Shown one piece after another: positions 9,118-17,527 of a stretch of DNA of 64,000 nucleotides. A program made the position numbers and the translations under genes. The notes beneath the pieces were generated by a model. It was not told the origin of the DNA, made no database searches, and saw only the letters and a list, made by a program, of their open reading frames with translations. The number at the start of each line of letters is the position of its first letter. Position 1 is the first letter of the stretch. Source of the stretch: Albidovulum sp. (lineage in GTDB: Bacteria > Pseudomonadota > Alphaproteobacteria > Rhodobacterales > Rhodobacteraceae); contig JACKKB010000007.1 of NCBI GenBank assembly GCA_020637635.1, positions 1 through 64,000 of the forward strand, given 5' to 3'.

Positions 9118-9461
9118 CGGCAGCGATCCCTTCTTCTTCGCGAACGGGGATGCCTGCGGGGGGCCGTCGCCCCGGGCCGGTCGCGGAACCCCCCGTCCGC
9201 CGTCACGTCGTCGCGCTGGCAGGTCTCCCGGCTTGCGGATGTCGGGGCATCGCCCCTGCGGCCCGCCCGCCTTCCCGGCATGACGCCAGTGGCACGGGGC
9301 GGACCTCTCCGGTCACGGTCGCGGGGGCGGCTGCGCTTCGGACTTGCGCAACGGAGCGTCGCAAAGCCTGTCGCATTCCCTCTTCGCCTGCCCTAAGACA
9401 GGAACCAGCGCCGCCTCACCTGAGGCATCGGGCGCCTGCTTGTCAAGCAACGGAAGGGACC
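9118..9461. promoter_or_regulatory. Divergent control region between DUF1636-cobWN and cobO
   Basis: This 344-bp gap has no gene. Most of it (about 9210-9425) is the minus-strand B12 riboswitch described separately. About 90 nt between the riboswitch and the DUF1636 start would hold its expression platform and ribosome site. On the plus strand only about 35 nt separate the riboswitch 5' end from cobO, with GGAAGGG at 9452-9458 as its ribosome site, so the two promoters probably overlap. I could not place -35/-10 boxes with confidence. Confidence 0.6.
9210..9425 (-). ncRNA. Cobalamin (AdoCbl) riboswitch
   Basis: Read on the minus strand, the region carries the conserved parts of a B12 riboswitch in the right order. 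These are AAGAGGGAAT (complement of 9375-9384), GCCACTGG (complement of 9286-9293), a GGGAAGG segment shortly after, and the B12 box AAGCCGGGAGACCTGCC (complement of 9218-9234). The orientation is toward DUF1636-cobW-cobN, so high coenzyme B12 should reduce expression of the whole cobalt-insertion and ring-methylation run down to cobJ. Exact ends were judged by eye and a covariance-model search would fix them. Confidence 0.9.
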
Positions 9462-10094
9462 ATGGCCGCACCGAAACCGACCGATCCGGCGGAAGACGCC
9501 GCCCGCCACGCGCAGAAGATGGCCAAGAAGAAGGCCGCGCGGGACAAGATCATGGCGACGAAAGAGGGCGAAAAGGGCCTGATCATCGTCCATACCGGGG
9601 CGGGGAAGGGCAAATCCTCCTCCGGCTTCGGGATGATTCTGCGCTGCATCGCGCATGAGATGCCCTGCGCCGTGGTGCAGTTCATCAAGGGCGCCTGGGA
9701 CACCGGTGAGCGGCGACTCATCGAGGCGCATTTCAGCCATCTCTGCCAGTTCTTCGCCATGGGCGAGGGGTTCACCTGGGAAACCCAGGACAAGGAAAAG
9801 GACATCGCCGCCGCCCGGCGCGGATGGGAAAAGGCCAAGGAGCTGATCCGCGACGAGCGCAATCGGCTGGTGCTGCTCGACGAGATCAACATTGCGCTGC
9901 GCTACGACTACCTGCCGATCGACGAGGTCGTCGCGTTCCTCAAGGCCGAGAAACCGGCGCTGACACATGTCGTTCTGACAGGGCGGAACGCCAAGGAAGA
10001 GCTGATCGAGATCGCCGATCTGGTGACCGAGATGACATTGGTGAAACACCCCTTCCGGTCAGGGATCAAGGGGCAGAAGGGCGTCGAGTTCTGA
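9462..10094 (+). CDS. cobO: Corrinoid adenosyltransferase CobO
   Basis: CobO (CobA/BtuR family) transfers the 5'-deoxyadenosyl group of ATP to cob(I)yrinate a,c-diamide or salvaged corrinoids. The 210-aa protein has a lysine-rich N-terminus and the inverted-topology P-loop HTGAGKGKSSSGFG near residues 45-58. VQFIKGAW, VLLDEINIALRYDY and VVLTGRN follow, all diagnostic of the family. The ATG at 9462 is preceded by GGAAGGG. It is divergent from the riboswitch operon and is followed by a REP-like repeat before cobQ. Confidence 0.95.
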   Translation: MAAPKPTDPAEDAARHAQKMAKKKAARDKIMATKEGEKGLIIVHTGAGKGKSSSGFGMILRCIAHEMPCAVVQFIKGAWDTGERRLIEAHFSHLCQFFAMGEGFTWETQDKEKDIAAARRGWEKAKELIRDERNRLVLLDEINIALRYDYLPIDEVVAFLKAEKPALTHVVLTGRNAKEELIEIADLVTEMTLVKHPFRSGIKGQKGVEF

Positions 10095-10102
10095 CGCAGC
10101 GG

Positions 10103-10310
10103 CCGGGGGCGCCGCCCCCGGTCCCCCGGAGTATTTTAACCACAATGAAACAGGTTTTGCTCCAGGCTTCGGTCGCGGTACAGGCGGGAGCGCCGATGAC
10201 CGTCCACAGTGAAAGCCCTCCGTCTCCCCGGAACGTTCCGCCCGAGGCGGAGGGCCGCCGCTGCACCTTCCCCGCTGATTTCATTGTGGCGGAAAATACT
10301 CCCGCCGGAG
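10103..10310. repeat. REP-like paired inverted repeat between cobO and cobQ
   Basis: Two near-identical arms in opposite orientation flank about 128 bp. The left arm reads GGAGTATTTT-AACCACAATGAAA (10128-10150). The right arm at 10279-10302, read on the minus strand, is GGAGTATTTT-CCGCCACAATGAAA. The left arm is preceded by a GC hairpin (GGGGGCGCCGCCCCC, 10106-10120) that could end cobO transcription. Short GC-hairpin-plus-GGAGTATTTT units resemble palindromic intergenic repeats I know from Rhodobacterales. The spacer holds no recognisable gene. Confidence 0.7.
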
Positions 10311-10350
10311 GCCTCCGCGGACGCCGCCCTCGCGGTACGGGAAGGAAACC

Positions 10351-11793
10351 ATGACCGCACTCATGATCCAGGGCTGCGGCTCCAATGTCGGCAAGTCGCT
10401 TCTTGTCGCGGGTCTCTGTCGGGCTGCCCGCAGGCGGGGCATTTCCGTCGCGCCGTTCAAGCCGCAGAACATGTCGAACAACGCTGCCGTGACCGTCGAC
10501 GGTGGGGAGATCGGGCGGGCACAGTCGCTGCAGGCGCTTGCCGCGGGGCTTGAACCGCATACCGACATGAACCCCATCCTCCTGAAGCCCGAGACCGAGA
10601 CCGGTGCGCAGGTCGTCGTGCAGGGCAAGCGGCTGAAAACGGTGCGGGCAAGAGACTATGCCGCCCTGAAGCCGCAACTGCTGCTCGCCGTTCTCGAGAG
10701 CTTCGCGCGCATGCGGGCGGCACATGATCTGGTGATCGTCGAGGGCGCCGGCAGCCCGGCAGAGGTGAACCTGCGTGCCGGCGACATCGCCAACATGGGG
10801 TTCGCCCGGGCCGCAGATCTGCCCGTCGTGATCGTCGGTGATATCGACCGCGGTGGCGTCATCGCCCAGCTGGTCGGGACCAAGGCCGTGCTCGATCCGG
10901 CAGACGAGGCGCTTGTCGCCGGGTTCGTCGTCAACAAGTTCCGCGGCGATCCCGGGCTCTTCGATGCCGGTTACCGCCTGATCGAGGAGCGAACGGGCTG
11001 GCGGGGTCTGGGCGTCCTGCCCTACTTTGCCGCGGCGGGCAGACTGCCGGCGGAGGACGCGCTCGATCTTGGCGGGACGACCGGCACCGGGTCTCTCAGG
11101 ATCGCCTGTCTGGCGCTCAGCCGGATCGCGAATTTCGACGATCTCGACCCGCTGAAACAGGAACCCGGCGTTTCCCTGACCATGGTTCGCGCCGGCCAGC
11201 CGATTCCGGGTGATGCGGCACTGGTCATCATCCCGGGATCGAAATCGACCTGCGGCGACCTGGCATTCCTGCGCCAACAGGGTTGGGATGTCGATCTTGC
11301 CGCACATGTCCGGCGTGGCGGCCATGTCCTCGGCATCTGCGGCGGGTACCAGATGCTCGGGCGACACATTGCCGACCCCGAGGGGGTCGAGGGGCCAGCG
11401 GGCGCGGTCGAAGGCCTGGGCCTTCTCGATGTCGAGACCGTGATGACGGGCGACAAGCGGCTGAGCCGGACGACGGCGGTGCATCTGGCAAGCGGCGCTC
11501 CGATGACGGGATACGAGATCCACATCGGCCGGACCGAGGGGCCGGACCGCGCCCGACCCTTCGCCCGCCTCGGCACCGGCGACGACGGCGCCGTCTCGCG
11601 CGACGGGCGCATTGCCGGCAGCTACCTGCACGGGATGTTCTCGGGCGATGACTTTCGCGCGGCCTTTCTGGCCCAGTTCGGCACCGCCTCTTCGGCGGGC
11701 TACTCCGCCGCGGTGCAGGACACGCTCGACGCGCTTTCCGATCACATCGCCAGGTATCTCGATCTCGATGCGCTCTTCGCGCTAGCACGCTGA
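10351..11793 (+). CDS. cobQ: Cobyric acid synthase CobQ
   Basis: CobQ amidates side chains b, d, e and g of adenosylcobyrinate a,c-diamide using glutamine and ATP. The 480-aa protein has an N-terminal dethiobiotin-synthetase-like ATPase (GCGSNVGKS at residues 8-16, FKPQNMSNNA, VVIVGDIDRGGVI). It ends with a class I glutamine amidotransferase domain whose nucleophile is the Cys in GICGGYQMLG (about residue 330), with its partner His in SYLHGMF (about residue 426). GGGAAGG lies upstream of the ATG. No B12 box was found in its 250-bp leader. Confidence 0.96.
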   Translation: MTALMIQGCGSNVGKSLLVAGLCRAARRRGISVAPFKPQNMSNNAAVTVDGGEIGRAQSLQALAAGLEPHTDMNPILLKPETETGAQVVVQGKRLKTVRARDYAALKPQLLLAVLESFARMRAAHDLVIVEGAGSPAEVNLRAGDIANMGFARAADLPVVIVGDIDRGGVIAQLVGTKAVLDPADEALVAGFVVNKFRGDPGLFDAGYRLIEERTGWRGLGVLPYFAAAGRLPAEDALDLGGTTGTGSLRIACLALSRIANFDDLDPLKQEPGVSLTMVRAGQPIPGDAALVIIPGSKSTCGDLAFLRQQGWDVDLAAHVRRGGHVLGICGGYQMLGRHIADPEGVEGPAGAVEGLGLLDVETVMTGDKRLSRTTAVHLASGAPMTGYEIHIGRTEGPDRARPFARLGTGDDGAVSRDGRIAGSYLHGMFSGDDFRAAFLAQFGTASSAGYSAAVQDTLDALSDHIARYLDLDALFALAR

Positions 11794-11822
11794 ACGGCCG
11801 CACGCCTGTCGCCGTCCGGGCC

Positions 11823-12785
11823 TCAGTGGCCGAGCGCCGCCTCGATCCGCTTCCACTCTTCTGCCGGGCCGGGCAGGCCGAGCCGCAGCCAACCTGCCGA
11901 CCAGGGAAAGCGCCGCGACCAGATCTGCGTGGCGGCAAGCCGCTCCTGCGCCGCCGCGGCATCTCCCGTCTCGTAGAGGCGGAAGAGACTGGTGCCGCCG
12001 ACAAGTCTCCAGCCGGCACAACTGGCCAGCCGGTCGAGCGCGATGGCCTCCGCGCAGAGCCGCGTTGCCGTCGCCGCGGCCCAGGCCTCGTCGCCGAGCG
12101 CCGCGCGGCCGATCTCGATCGCGGCACCCGAAACCGGCCAGGGGCCTGCCATTTCGCCAAGCCGGGCGATGTCCTCCGCGCCGCCGAGAACGAAGCCGAG
12201 CCTCAGCCCTGCGAGCCCGTAGAACTTGCCGAACGAGCGCAGGACGAGAAGGCCCCTGCCCGCGTCGGGGGCGACGGAGAGCGCAGGCTCGGGGTCGGCG
12301 AAGCTCTCGTCGACGACGAGACGGCCGACAAGCGGCCCGAGCGCCCGGATCTCGTCCGGCGTCAGCCGCCGGCCGTCGGGATTGTTCGGGTTGACGAGGA
12401 CGGCCATGTCCGCGCCGGCAAGCGCATCGGGATCCGCAACCGTTTCGACAGTCCAGCCCGCGGCTGTGAGCGCCGCGGCATGTTCGTTGTAGGTCGGCCC
12501 GAGGACCCGGGCCAGTCCGGGCGGTGCCAGGAGCGGGATCATCTGGATCGCCGCCTGGGCGCCGGCGACGGGAAGAAGCCGTGCCCGCGTCCGGTAGCGG
12601 CGCTGGGCGACCTCGACGAGACCGGCAATGGCGGTTTGCGTTGGCAGCATCGTCCAGGCATCGGCGCTGATCCCAGGCAGCGGATAGGGCACCCTGTTGA
12701 TCCCCGTCGACAGGTCGATCCACGCCTCGCGCGCGCCGCCGAACCGCTGCCGCGCACCGTCGATATTGCCCCCGTGGTCACGCAT
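11823..12785 (-). CDS. cobC: Threonine-phosphate decarboxylase CobC (PLP)
   Basis: This aspartate-aminotransferase-fold enzyme decarboxylates L-threonine phosphate to (R)-1-aminopropan-2-ol phosphate, the linker of the nucleotide loop (P. denitrificans CobC, Salmonella CobD). It has 320 aa from the chosen start MRDHGGNID. Its marks are STGINRVPYPLP, GPTYNEH, VLVNPNNPDGR and the PLP lysine in SFGKFYGLAGLRLGF. I prefer the ATG at 12785 because GGAGA sits 5 nt upstream and the conserved N-terminus begins there. An ATG at 12812 would overlap cobD by 16 bp. It works with BluE and CobD just upstream. Confidence 0.92.
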   Translation of the reverse strand: MRDHGGNIDGARQRFGGAREAWIDLSTGINRVPYPLPGISADAWTMLPTQTAIAGLVEVAQRRYRTRARLLPVAGAQAAIQMIPLLAPPGLARVLGPTYNEHAAALTAAGWTVETVADPDALAGADMAVLVNPNNPDGRRLTPDEIRALGPLVGRLVVDESFADPEPALSVAPDAGRGLLVLRSFGKFYGLAGLRLGFVLGGAEDIARLGEMAGPWPVSGAAIEIGRAALGDEAWAAATATRLCAEAIALDRLASCAGWRLVGGTSLFRLYETGDAAAAQERLAATQIWSRRFPWSAGWLRLGLPGPAEEWKRIEAALGH

Positions 12786-12796
12786 CGCCGTCTCCG

Positions 12797-13738
12797 TCAG
12801 AGAAGCGCGCATACCGTGAGAACGAGGGCGAGCGCAAGGATGGCGTAGCGGTAGAGCCGGAAGAGCCGGGGAAAATCCGCCGCCCTCGGATCGGGCGCGC
12901 CTTCGTTCAGCCAGGGCTCATCGGCCACCGTGTCGGCATAGTGCCGCGGACCCGACAGGCGGATGTCGAGCCCGCCGGCGATCGCTGCTTCCGGCCAGCC
13001 CGCATTCGGTGAGCGGTGTTTGCGCGCATCGCGCCACATGATCCGAAGTGCAACTTTCGGTCGCGTCGAAAGGAGCGCGAAGAGGAGGCCGGTCAGGCGG
13101 GCGGGAATGAGGTTCACGAGATCGTCGAGCCGCGCCGCCGCCCAGCCGAAGGCCCGGTGGCGCGGCGTGCGATGGCCGATCATCGAATCGAGCGTATTGA
13201 TCGCCTTGTAGCCCATGATCCCGGGCAGCCCGAAGATCACGCCCCAGAAGATCGGCGCCACGACGCCGTCCGAACTGTTCTCGGCCAGGCTTTCGATCGC
13301 TGCACGGGCGATCCCGGCCCGGTCGAGCTGGTCGGGATCGCGCCCGACGATCCGCGACACGGCATGGCGCGCAGCGGCGAGATTGCCCGCGGCAAGCGGC
13401 TCTGCCACCGCGGCCACATGGTCGTAGAGCGATCGTGCCGCGATGAACGGCCAGGCGACAAGCCCGCCCACGACCATTGCGACGAGCCCGGGCGGCAGCG
13501 CCTGGGTCAGCATCCAGCCGATGGCGCCGCACAGCCCGACCACGAGAACCGTGACGAATGCCCCCGCCAGCCGCAAGAGCGCCGGATGCGCGCCGGAAAC
13601 GTTGCACCACCTGTCGAGCGCCCGGATCAGGGCGCCGATCCAGACCACGGGATGGGAGATGATCCGAAACAACCGGTCGGGCCAACCCAGGATCGCGTCG
13701 AGCATCAACCCGACGAGCATCATTGCCGCGCCAATCAT
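12797..13738 (-). CDS. cobD: Adenosylcobinamide-phosphate synthase CobD/CbiB
   Basis: A 313-aa inner-membrane protein that joins adenosylcobyric acid to aminopropanol (phosphate). Several hydrophobic segments are visible near residues 5-20, 60-80, 85-105, 165-180 and 295-313. Family motifs include DAILGWPDRLFRIISHPVVWIG, the ESLAENSSDGVVAPIFW core and YKAINTLDSMIGH with its following Arg/His residues. It overlaps the bluE stop by 4 bp and is followed by cobC 11 nt later, forming an aminopropanol-arm operon. Confidence 0.94.
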   Translation of the reverse strand: MIGAAMMLVGLMLDAILGWPDRLFRIISHPVVWIGALIRALDRWCNVSGAHPALLRLAGAFVTVLVVGLCGAIGWMLTQALPPGLVAMVVGGLVAWPFIAARSLYDHVAAVAEPLAAGNLAAARHAVSRIVGRDPDQLDRAGIARAAIESLAENSSDGVVAPIFWGVIFGLPGIMGYKAINTLDSMIGHRTPRHRAFGWAAARLDDLVNLIPARLTGLLFALLSTRPKVALRIMWRDARKHRSPNAGWPEAAIAGGLDIRLSGPRHYADTVADEPWLNEGAPDPRAADFPRLFRLYRYAILALALVLTVCALL

Positions 13739-14556
13739 GCAAACCCGCCAACCGTGAACCGCACAACCTGTCTGAACCCTGCGCGGATGAGTTCACTCTC
13801 GGCGGTCTTGCCAGAGGTTCCCGGCCGAAACAACAATGCGCGCGCAGAGCCGGTATGGGCGATGGCGAAGCCGCAGGCGCCGAGCCGCTCCGCAAGCGCT
13901 TCGGTCGGGTCGCCGGAAGGCCCGCGCAGCGCGAGCGTCCGGCGCGCGGAATCCGAGGCCAGCGCCGCAAGGGCCGGCGCGTCGGCGGCCCCTGCGGCGG
14001 TGCGCCAGCGATCCACCAGATCGGCTATGTCGGGAAATCGCGCGTCGGCGGCAACCGTGCGCCGGTTCGGGCCGAAGAAGCCGCCAACGACCTCCATCCG
14101 CGGCAGCGCCGGGAACCCCTCAACAATCCTCGCCTCGCGCGATGCCCAAAGGAGGCGCTCCGGCCTCGGGAACATCAGCGGATCGCTCGCGCCCTCGTTC
14201 CGCACGCAGGCCGCCGCAAGGGCGGGCGGGGGGCCGGCATGGCCCGCGACCCGCGCCAGCGCGACGAGCGCCGCGGTCGAGGCCCCGGCACCGCCGCCGA
14301 CGGGCATCTCCGCCGCGATCGTGACCTTGCCGTCGATCCGCAAGCCGAGTGTTTCGAGAAAGCGGACGGCACGCGCCGGCTCGATGAGCCCTTGACCGCG
14401 ATCCTCGATGCCGAAGGCCTCTGCGGGCGAGACCCGCGCCGACACCTGCAGCACCGGGCAGGGAAGCGTCACCAGAGCGACCGGCCCGCCAGGACCGAGA
14501 ACGCCCTGCAGGAACTCGCCGAGATGCCCGGCAACGCTGGCGCTTGGCTGCGTCAT
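13735..14556 (-). CDS. bluE: L-threonine kinase BluE (GHMP kinase, PduX-like)
   Basis: The 273-aa product is a GHMP-superfamily kinase with the ATP loop PVGGGAGASTAAL near residues 105-117. An N-terminal GHLGEFLQGV segment and a C-terminal HTGSARALLF-type glycine motif complete the fold. Its position between the cobD and alpha-ribazole-phosphatase-like genes matches Rhodobacter bluE, whose product phosphorylates L-threonine to give the CobC substrate. Start and stop each overlap the neighbouring genes by 4 bp. Substrate assignment rests on context and family, since GHMP kinases vary widely. Confidence 0.86.
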   Translation of the reverse strand: MTQPSASVAGHLGEFLQGVLGPGGPVALVTLPCPVLQVSARVSPAEAFGIEDRGQGLIEPARAVRFLETLGLRIDGKVTIAAEMPVGGGAGASTAALVALARVAGHAGPPPALAAACVRNEGASDPLMFPRPERLLWASREARIVEGFPALPRMEVVGGFFGPNRRTVAADARFPDIADLVDRWRTAAGAADAPALAALASDSARRTLALRGPSGDPTEALAERLGACGFAIAHTGSARALLFRPGTSGKTAESELIRAGFRQVVRFTVGGFA

Positions 14557-15125
14557 GGGCCGGTCCAGTTGACGCCGGCTACCGACCAGCCGGCAGAGGT
14601 GATCCTGAGTCGCGTGACGGAAAGCGGTGCGACCTCGAACGAGAGCGCGCCCGCCTGGGAACCGATGGCCCGCGCAAGCGCCGCGCGAACGGTTCCGGCA
14701 TGGGCGACGACCACGGTCGTTTCCCCGCCGGCAAGCGCCTCCAGGGCCGGCACGATGCGCCGACAGAGATCGCCGAAACTCTCGCCCCCGGGCGGGCGAA
14801 ACTGGGCAAGTGCATCGGGGGTGAGCGCACCGAGATCGGGAAGCGCATCGGCCGGCTGGCCCTCCCATTCGCCGAAATCCTGTTCGAGAAAGGCGGCTTC
14901 GATGATGCCGGGCACCCCGGACCAGAGTGCCTCTGCCGTCTGGCGGGCCCGCAGGGCACCGCTCGTGATCAGGCGCGGAGGGGTGCCGACCTGCGCCCGG
15001 ACCGCCGCCAGCGCCGCCGGATCCGAACAGTCGGCGGCAACGTCGCGGCGCCCGCACAGACGCCCCTCCGTCAACGCAGGCGCGTGACGGATCAGGATCA
15101 GATCTGTCGCCCAACTGGCGGCCAC
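14553..15125 (-). CDS. Histidine phosphatase, probable alpha-ribazole phosphatase
   Basis: A 190-aa phosphoglycerate-mutase-type phosphatase with the catalytic LIRHAP near residue 13. It has RARQTAEAL (the second phosphate-binding Arg), FGEWEGQ with its Glu, and VVVAHAGTVRA with the second His. In a cob cluster this fits removal of the 5' phosphate from alpha-ribazole phosphate or adenosylcobalamin phosphate (Salmonella CobC type). No in-frame ATG exists near the N-terminus. The GTG at 15125, with GGGAGA 8 nt upstream, is the best start. It overlaps bluE by 4 bp, and cobP diverges 51 bp away. Confidence 0.84.
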   Translation of the reverse strand: MAASWATDLILIRHAPALTEGRLCGRRDVAADCSDPAALAAVRAQVGTPPRLITSGALRARQTAEALWSGVPGIIEAAFLEQDFGEWEGQPADALPDLGALTPDALAQFRPPGGESFGDLCRRIVPALEALAGGETTVVVAHAGTVRAALARAIGSQAGALSFEVAPLSVTRLRITSAGWSVAGVNWTGP

Positions 15126-15176
15126 GGTCGCATTCTCCCTAGTCCGACCGGCTCGTTTCTGCTTTGAGACAGGGCT

Positions 15177-15683
15177 ATGGGCAAGACGATACTGATTACC
15201 GGTGGCGCGCGGTCCGGCAAAAGCCGGATCGCCGAGACAATGGCCCTGTCGCTCGGCGACTGTGCCGTCTACGTCGCCACGGCCGAGGCGCTGGACGCGG
15301 AGATGGCGGAGCGCATCTTGCAGCATCAGGCACGGCGCGGTTCGCAATGGCGCACCCATGCCGCGGCGCGCGATCTGGCCGCAGCACTTCGCGCCACGGA
15401 CGGGCAGGGGCCGCGGCTCGTCGATTGCCTGACGATGTGGCTCTCGAACCTCATGCTTGCCGATCTTCCATGGGAGAGTGCGGCCGACGCGCTGCTGGCA
15501 GCACTTCGCGGCCAGCGCGATCCGGTCGTCTTCGTGACCAATGAGGTAGGCATGGGCATCGTTCCCGACAACCCGCTCGCACGGGCCTTCAGAGATGCGG
15601 CCGGAAGTCTCAACCAGCGCATTGCGGCGGCCTGCGATGAGGTCTATCTCGCCGTCTCTGGTCTGCCCTTGAAAGTGAAATGA
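15177..15683 (+). CDS. cobP: Adenosylcobinamide kinase/guanylyltransferase CobP (CobU)
   Basis: A bifunctional enzyme that phosphorylates adenosylcobinamide and transfers GMP to it, giving AdoCbi-GDP. The 168-aa length is usual. Visible are the P-loop ITGGARSGKS at residues 7-16, VATAEALDAEM, a His in LQHQARR near the guanylylated His region, LVDCLTMWLSNL and VTNEVGMGIVP, all characteristic. It ends 1 nt before cobT, so the two are cotranscribed. Confidence 0.95.
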   Translation: MGKTILITGGARSGKSRIAETMALSLGDCAVYVATAEALDAEMAERILQHQARRGSQWRTHAAARDLAAALRATDGQGPRLVDCLTMWLSNLMLADLPWESAADALLAALRGQRDPVVFVTNEVGMGIVPDNPLARAFRDAAGSLNQRIAAACDEVYLAVSGLPLKVK

Positions 15684-15684
15684 C

Positions 15685-16704
15685 ATGACGCTTCCCCGTA
15701 TCACCACCCTGTCGCAGATCGCGGCTCTGGCCGACCGATTGCCCGCCGCCGATGCCCATGCTGCAGAGGCCGCACGCGCACGCCAGAACTCGCTGACCAA
15801 GCCGCCCGGCTCGCTTGGCCGGCTCGAGCAGCTGGCCGAGTTCATGGCCACCTGGCGCGGAACCGCCCGACCCGCGATCGACAGGGCGCAGGCGCTGGTC
15901 TTTGCCGGCAACCACGGCATCTGCGCCCAGGGCGTGAACCCCTACCCTCAGGAAGTGACCGCGCAGATGGTGGCCAACTTCGAGACCGGAGGCGCCGCCA
16001 TCAACCAGCTGTGTGTCGTCACCGGCGCCACGCTGTCGGTCATCGCGATCGAGCTCGAACGCCCGACGGCCGATTTCACCGAGGCCCCGGCGATGAGCGC
16101 GACCGACTGCCTCGACGCGCTCTGGCAGGGCGCCTCCGCCGTGGACGAAGATGCCGACATCCTGATCCTCGGCGAGATGGGGATCGGCAATTCCACCGTC
16201 GCCGCAGCGCTCGCGGCCGCCTGTTTCGGCGGCCCGGTGGCCGAGTGGGTGGGGCCCGGCACAGGCTCTGACAAGGCCGGAATCGAACGCAAGGTCAGCG
16301 CCATCACGCGCGGCCTCGCCCGACATTCGGCCACTGCGGGCGATGCTCCGGCCATCCTGGCCGCCCTCGGCGGGCGCGAACAGGCGGCCATCTGCGGCGC
16401 GGTCCTGGCCGCGCGCGCGGCGCGGATCCCGGTCATTCTGGACGGCTTCATCTGCACGGCCGCAGCCGCGGTTCTCTACGCCGCCGATGCGCGCCTGCTC
16501 GATCACTGCCTTGTCGGCCACGCCTCGGCCGAGCCCGGGCACCGCAAGCTCCTGGCCGCGATTCACAAGCGCCCGGTGCTCGAGTTCGACATGCGGCTCG
16601 GCGAGGGTTCGGGCGCGGCACTCGCGCTTGGCATCGTCCGAGCCGCGCTTGCCTGTCACAACGGCATGGCGACTTTCGGCGAAGCCGGCGTCTCCGAGGC
16701 ATGA
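15685..16704 (+). CDS. cobT: Nicotinate-nucleotide-dimethylbenzimidazole phosphoribosyltransferase CobT
   Basis: CobT makes alpha-ribazole phosphate, the lower-ligand nucleotide, from nicotinate mononucleotide and dimethylbenzimidazole. The 339-aa protein has TKPPGSLGRLEQLA near the N-terminus, FAGNHGICAQGVNPYP, GEMGIGNSTVAAAL, and the catalytic Glu in RLGEGSGAALAL near residue 310. P. denitrificans nomenclature calls it CobU. It overlaps cobS by 4 bp (ATGA) and forms a kinase - transferase - synthase run with its neighbours. Confidence 0.95.
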   Translation: MTLPRITTLSQIAALADRLPAADAHAAEAARARQNSLTKPPGSLGRLEQLAEFMATWRGTARPAIDRAQALVFAGNHGICAQGVNPYPQEVTAQMVANFETGGAAINQLCVVTGATLSVIAIELERPTADFTEAPAMSATDCLDALWQGASAVDEDADILILGEMGIGNSTVAAALAAACFGGPVAEWVGPGTGSDKAGIERKVSAITRGLARHSATAGDAPAILAALGGREQAAICGAVLAARAARIPVILDGFICTAAAAVLYAADARLLDHCLVGHASAEPGHRKLLAAIHKRPVLEFDMRLGEGSGAALALGIVRAALACHNGMATFGEAGVSEA

Positions 16705-17525
16705 ACGACGGGGACATGAACGACGGGGGCGAGGGGCACGGGGGCGAGGGGCACGGGGGCGTGCGACCCGGCGGAATGAACGGTAGGCGGATCGAGGAGT
16801 TCCGGCTTGCGGTCATGTTCCTGACCCGGCTGCCGGCGGGGCGGCTCTCGGGCGCCCCGAAGATGGCCGACAGCGCCTGGGCCTGGCCGATCGTCGGCGC
16901 CGGGGTCGGAGCGATTGCCGCCCTGGCCGCCGCGTCCGCCTTATGGCTTGGAATGAGCCCGGCGATGGCGGCGCTGGTGGCGCTAGCTGCCGGCGCCCTG
17001 GTGACCGGTGCGATGCACGAGGACGGACTCGGCGATGTCGCGGACGGCTTTGGCGGCGGCGATACCGCTGCCCGCAAGCTCGACATCATGCGCGACAGCC
17101 GCGTCGGATCCTACGGCGTGCTCGCGATCGTTCTCGCGATGCTCTTTCGGGCCGAGGGCATTGCGACTGCGCTCGGCCATGGCATCGGCGCCGCCGCGCT
17201 CATCGGACTTGCGGCGGCCTCGCGCGCCTGCCTGCCAGCCCTTCTCGCCCTGATGCCCGCCGCGCGGACCGACGGGCTTGGCCGCGCGGCCGCCAAGGTG
17301 GCGCCGCGGACAGCCCGGGCAGCGCTGGCGATGGGCGCGCTCTGCCTGCTGCCACTCGGGTTCGAAACGGCTCTTGCTGTCGCCGTCGCGATGGCGCTCG
17401 CCGCGACCTCGATCGCGGTGCTCGCGCTGCGCCAGATCGGCGGCCAGACCGGCGACGTGATGGGGGCGGCGCAAATCCTTGCCGAAATCGCAGGATGGGC
17501 GACACTAGCCGCGATGTGCTGGTAA
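16701..17525 (+). CDS. cobS: Adenosylcobinamide-GDP ribazoletransferase CobS (CobV)
   Basis: An integral membrane enzyme that couples AdoCbi-GDP to alpha-ribazole, the last step of coenzyme B12 assembly. The product is 274 aa from the ATG that overlaps the cobT stop. The core shows FLTRLP, then the Asp-rich active site MHEDGLGDVADGFGGGD and MRDSRVGSYG, with about six hydrophobic helices. The first 25 residues are an odd Asn/Asp then Gly/His-rich repeat (GGEGHGGEGHGG) not normal for the family. A second start at 16776 (MNGRRIEEFRLAV) would give a standard-length protein. Confidence 0.92.
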   Translation: MNDGDMNDGGEGHGGEGHGGVRPGGMNGRRIEEFRLAVMFLTRLPAGRLSGAPKMADSAWAWPIVGAGVGAIAALAAASALWLGMSPAMAALVALAAGALVTGAMHEDGLGDVADGFGGGDTAARKLDIMRDSRVGSYGVLAIVLAMLFRAEGIATALGHGIGAAALIGLAAASRACLPALLALMPAARTDGLGRAAAKVAPRTARAALAMGALCLLPLGFETALAVAVAMALAATSIAVLALRQIGGQTGDVMGAAQILAEIAGWATLAAMCW

Positions 17526-17527
17526 GA

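Noticed and set aside
10150..10350. Second B12 riboswitch in the cobQ leader
   Set aside because: No B12 box or GCCACTG element is present on either strand; the structure is explained by the REP-like arms.
15971..16457. Minus-strand Ala/Arg-rich frame inside cobT
   Set aside because: Antisense to a complete cobT with conserved motifs; no ribosome site or family match.
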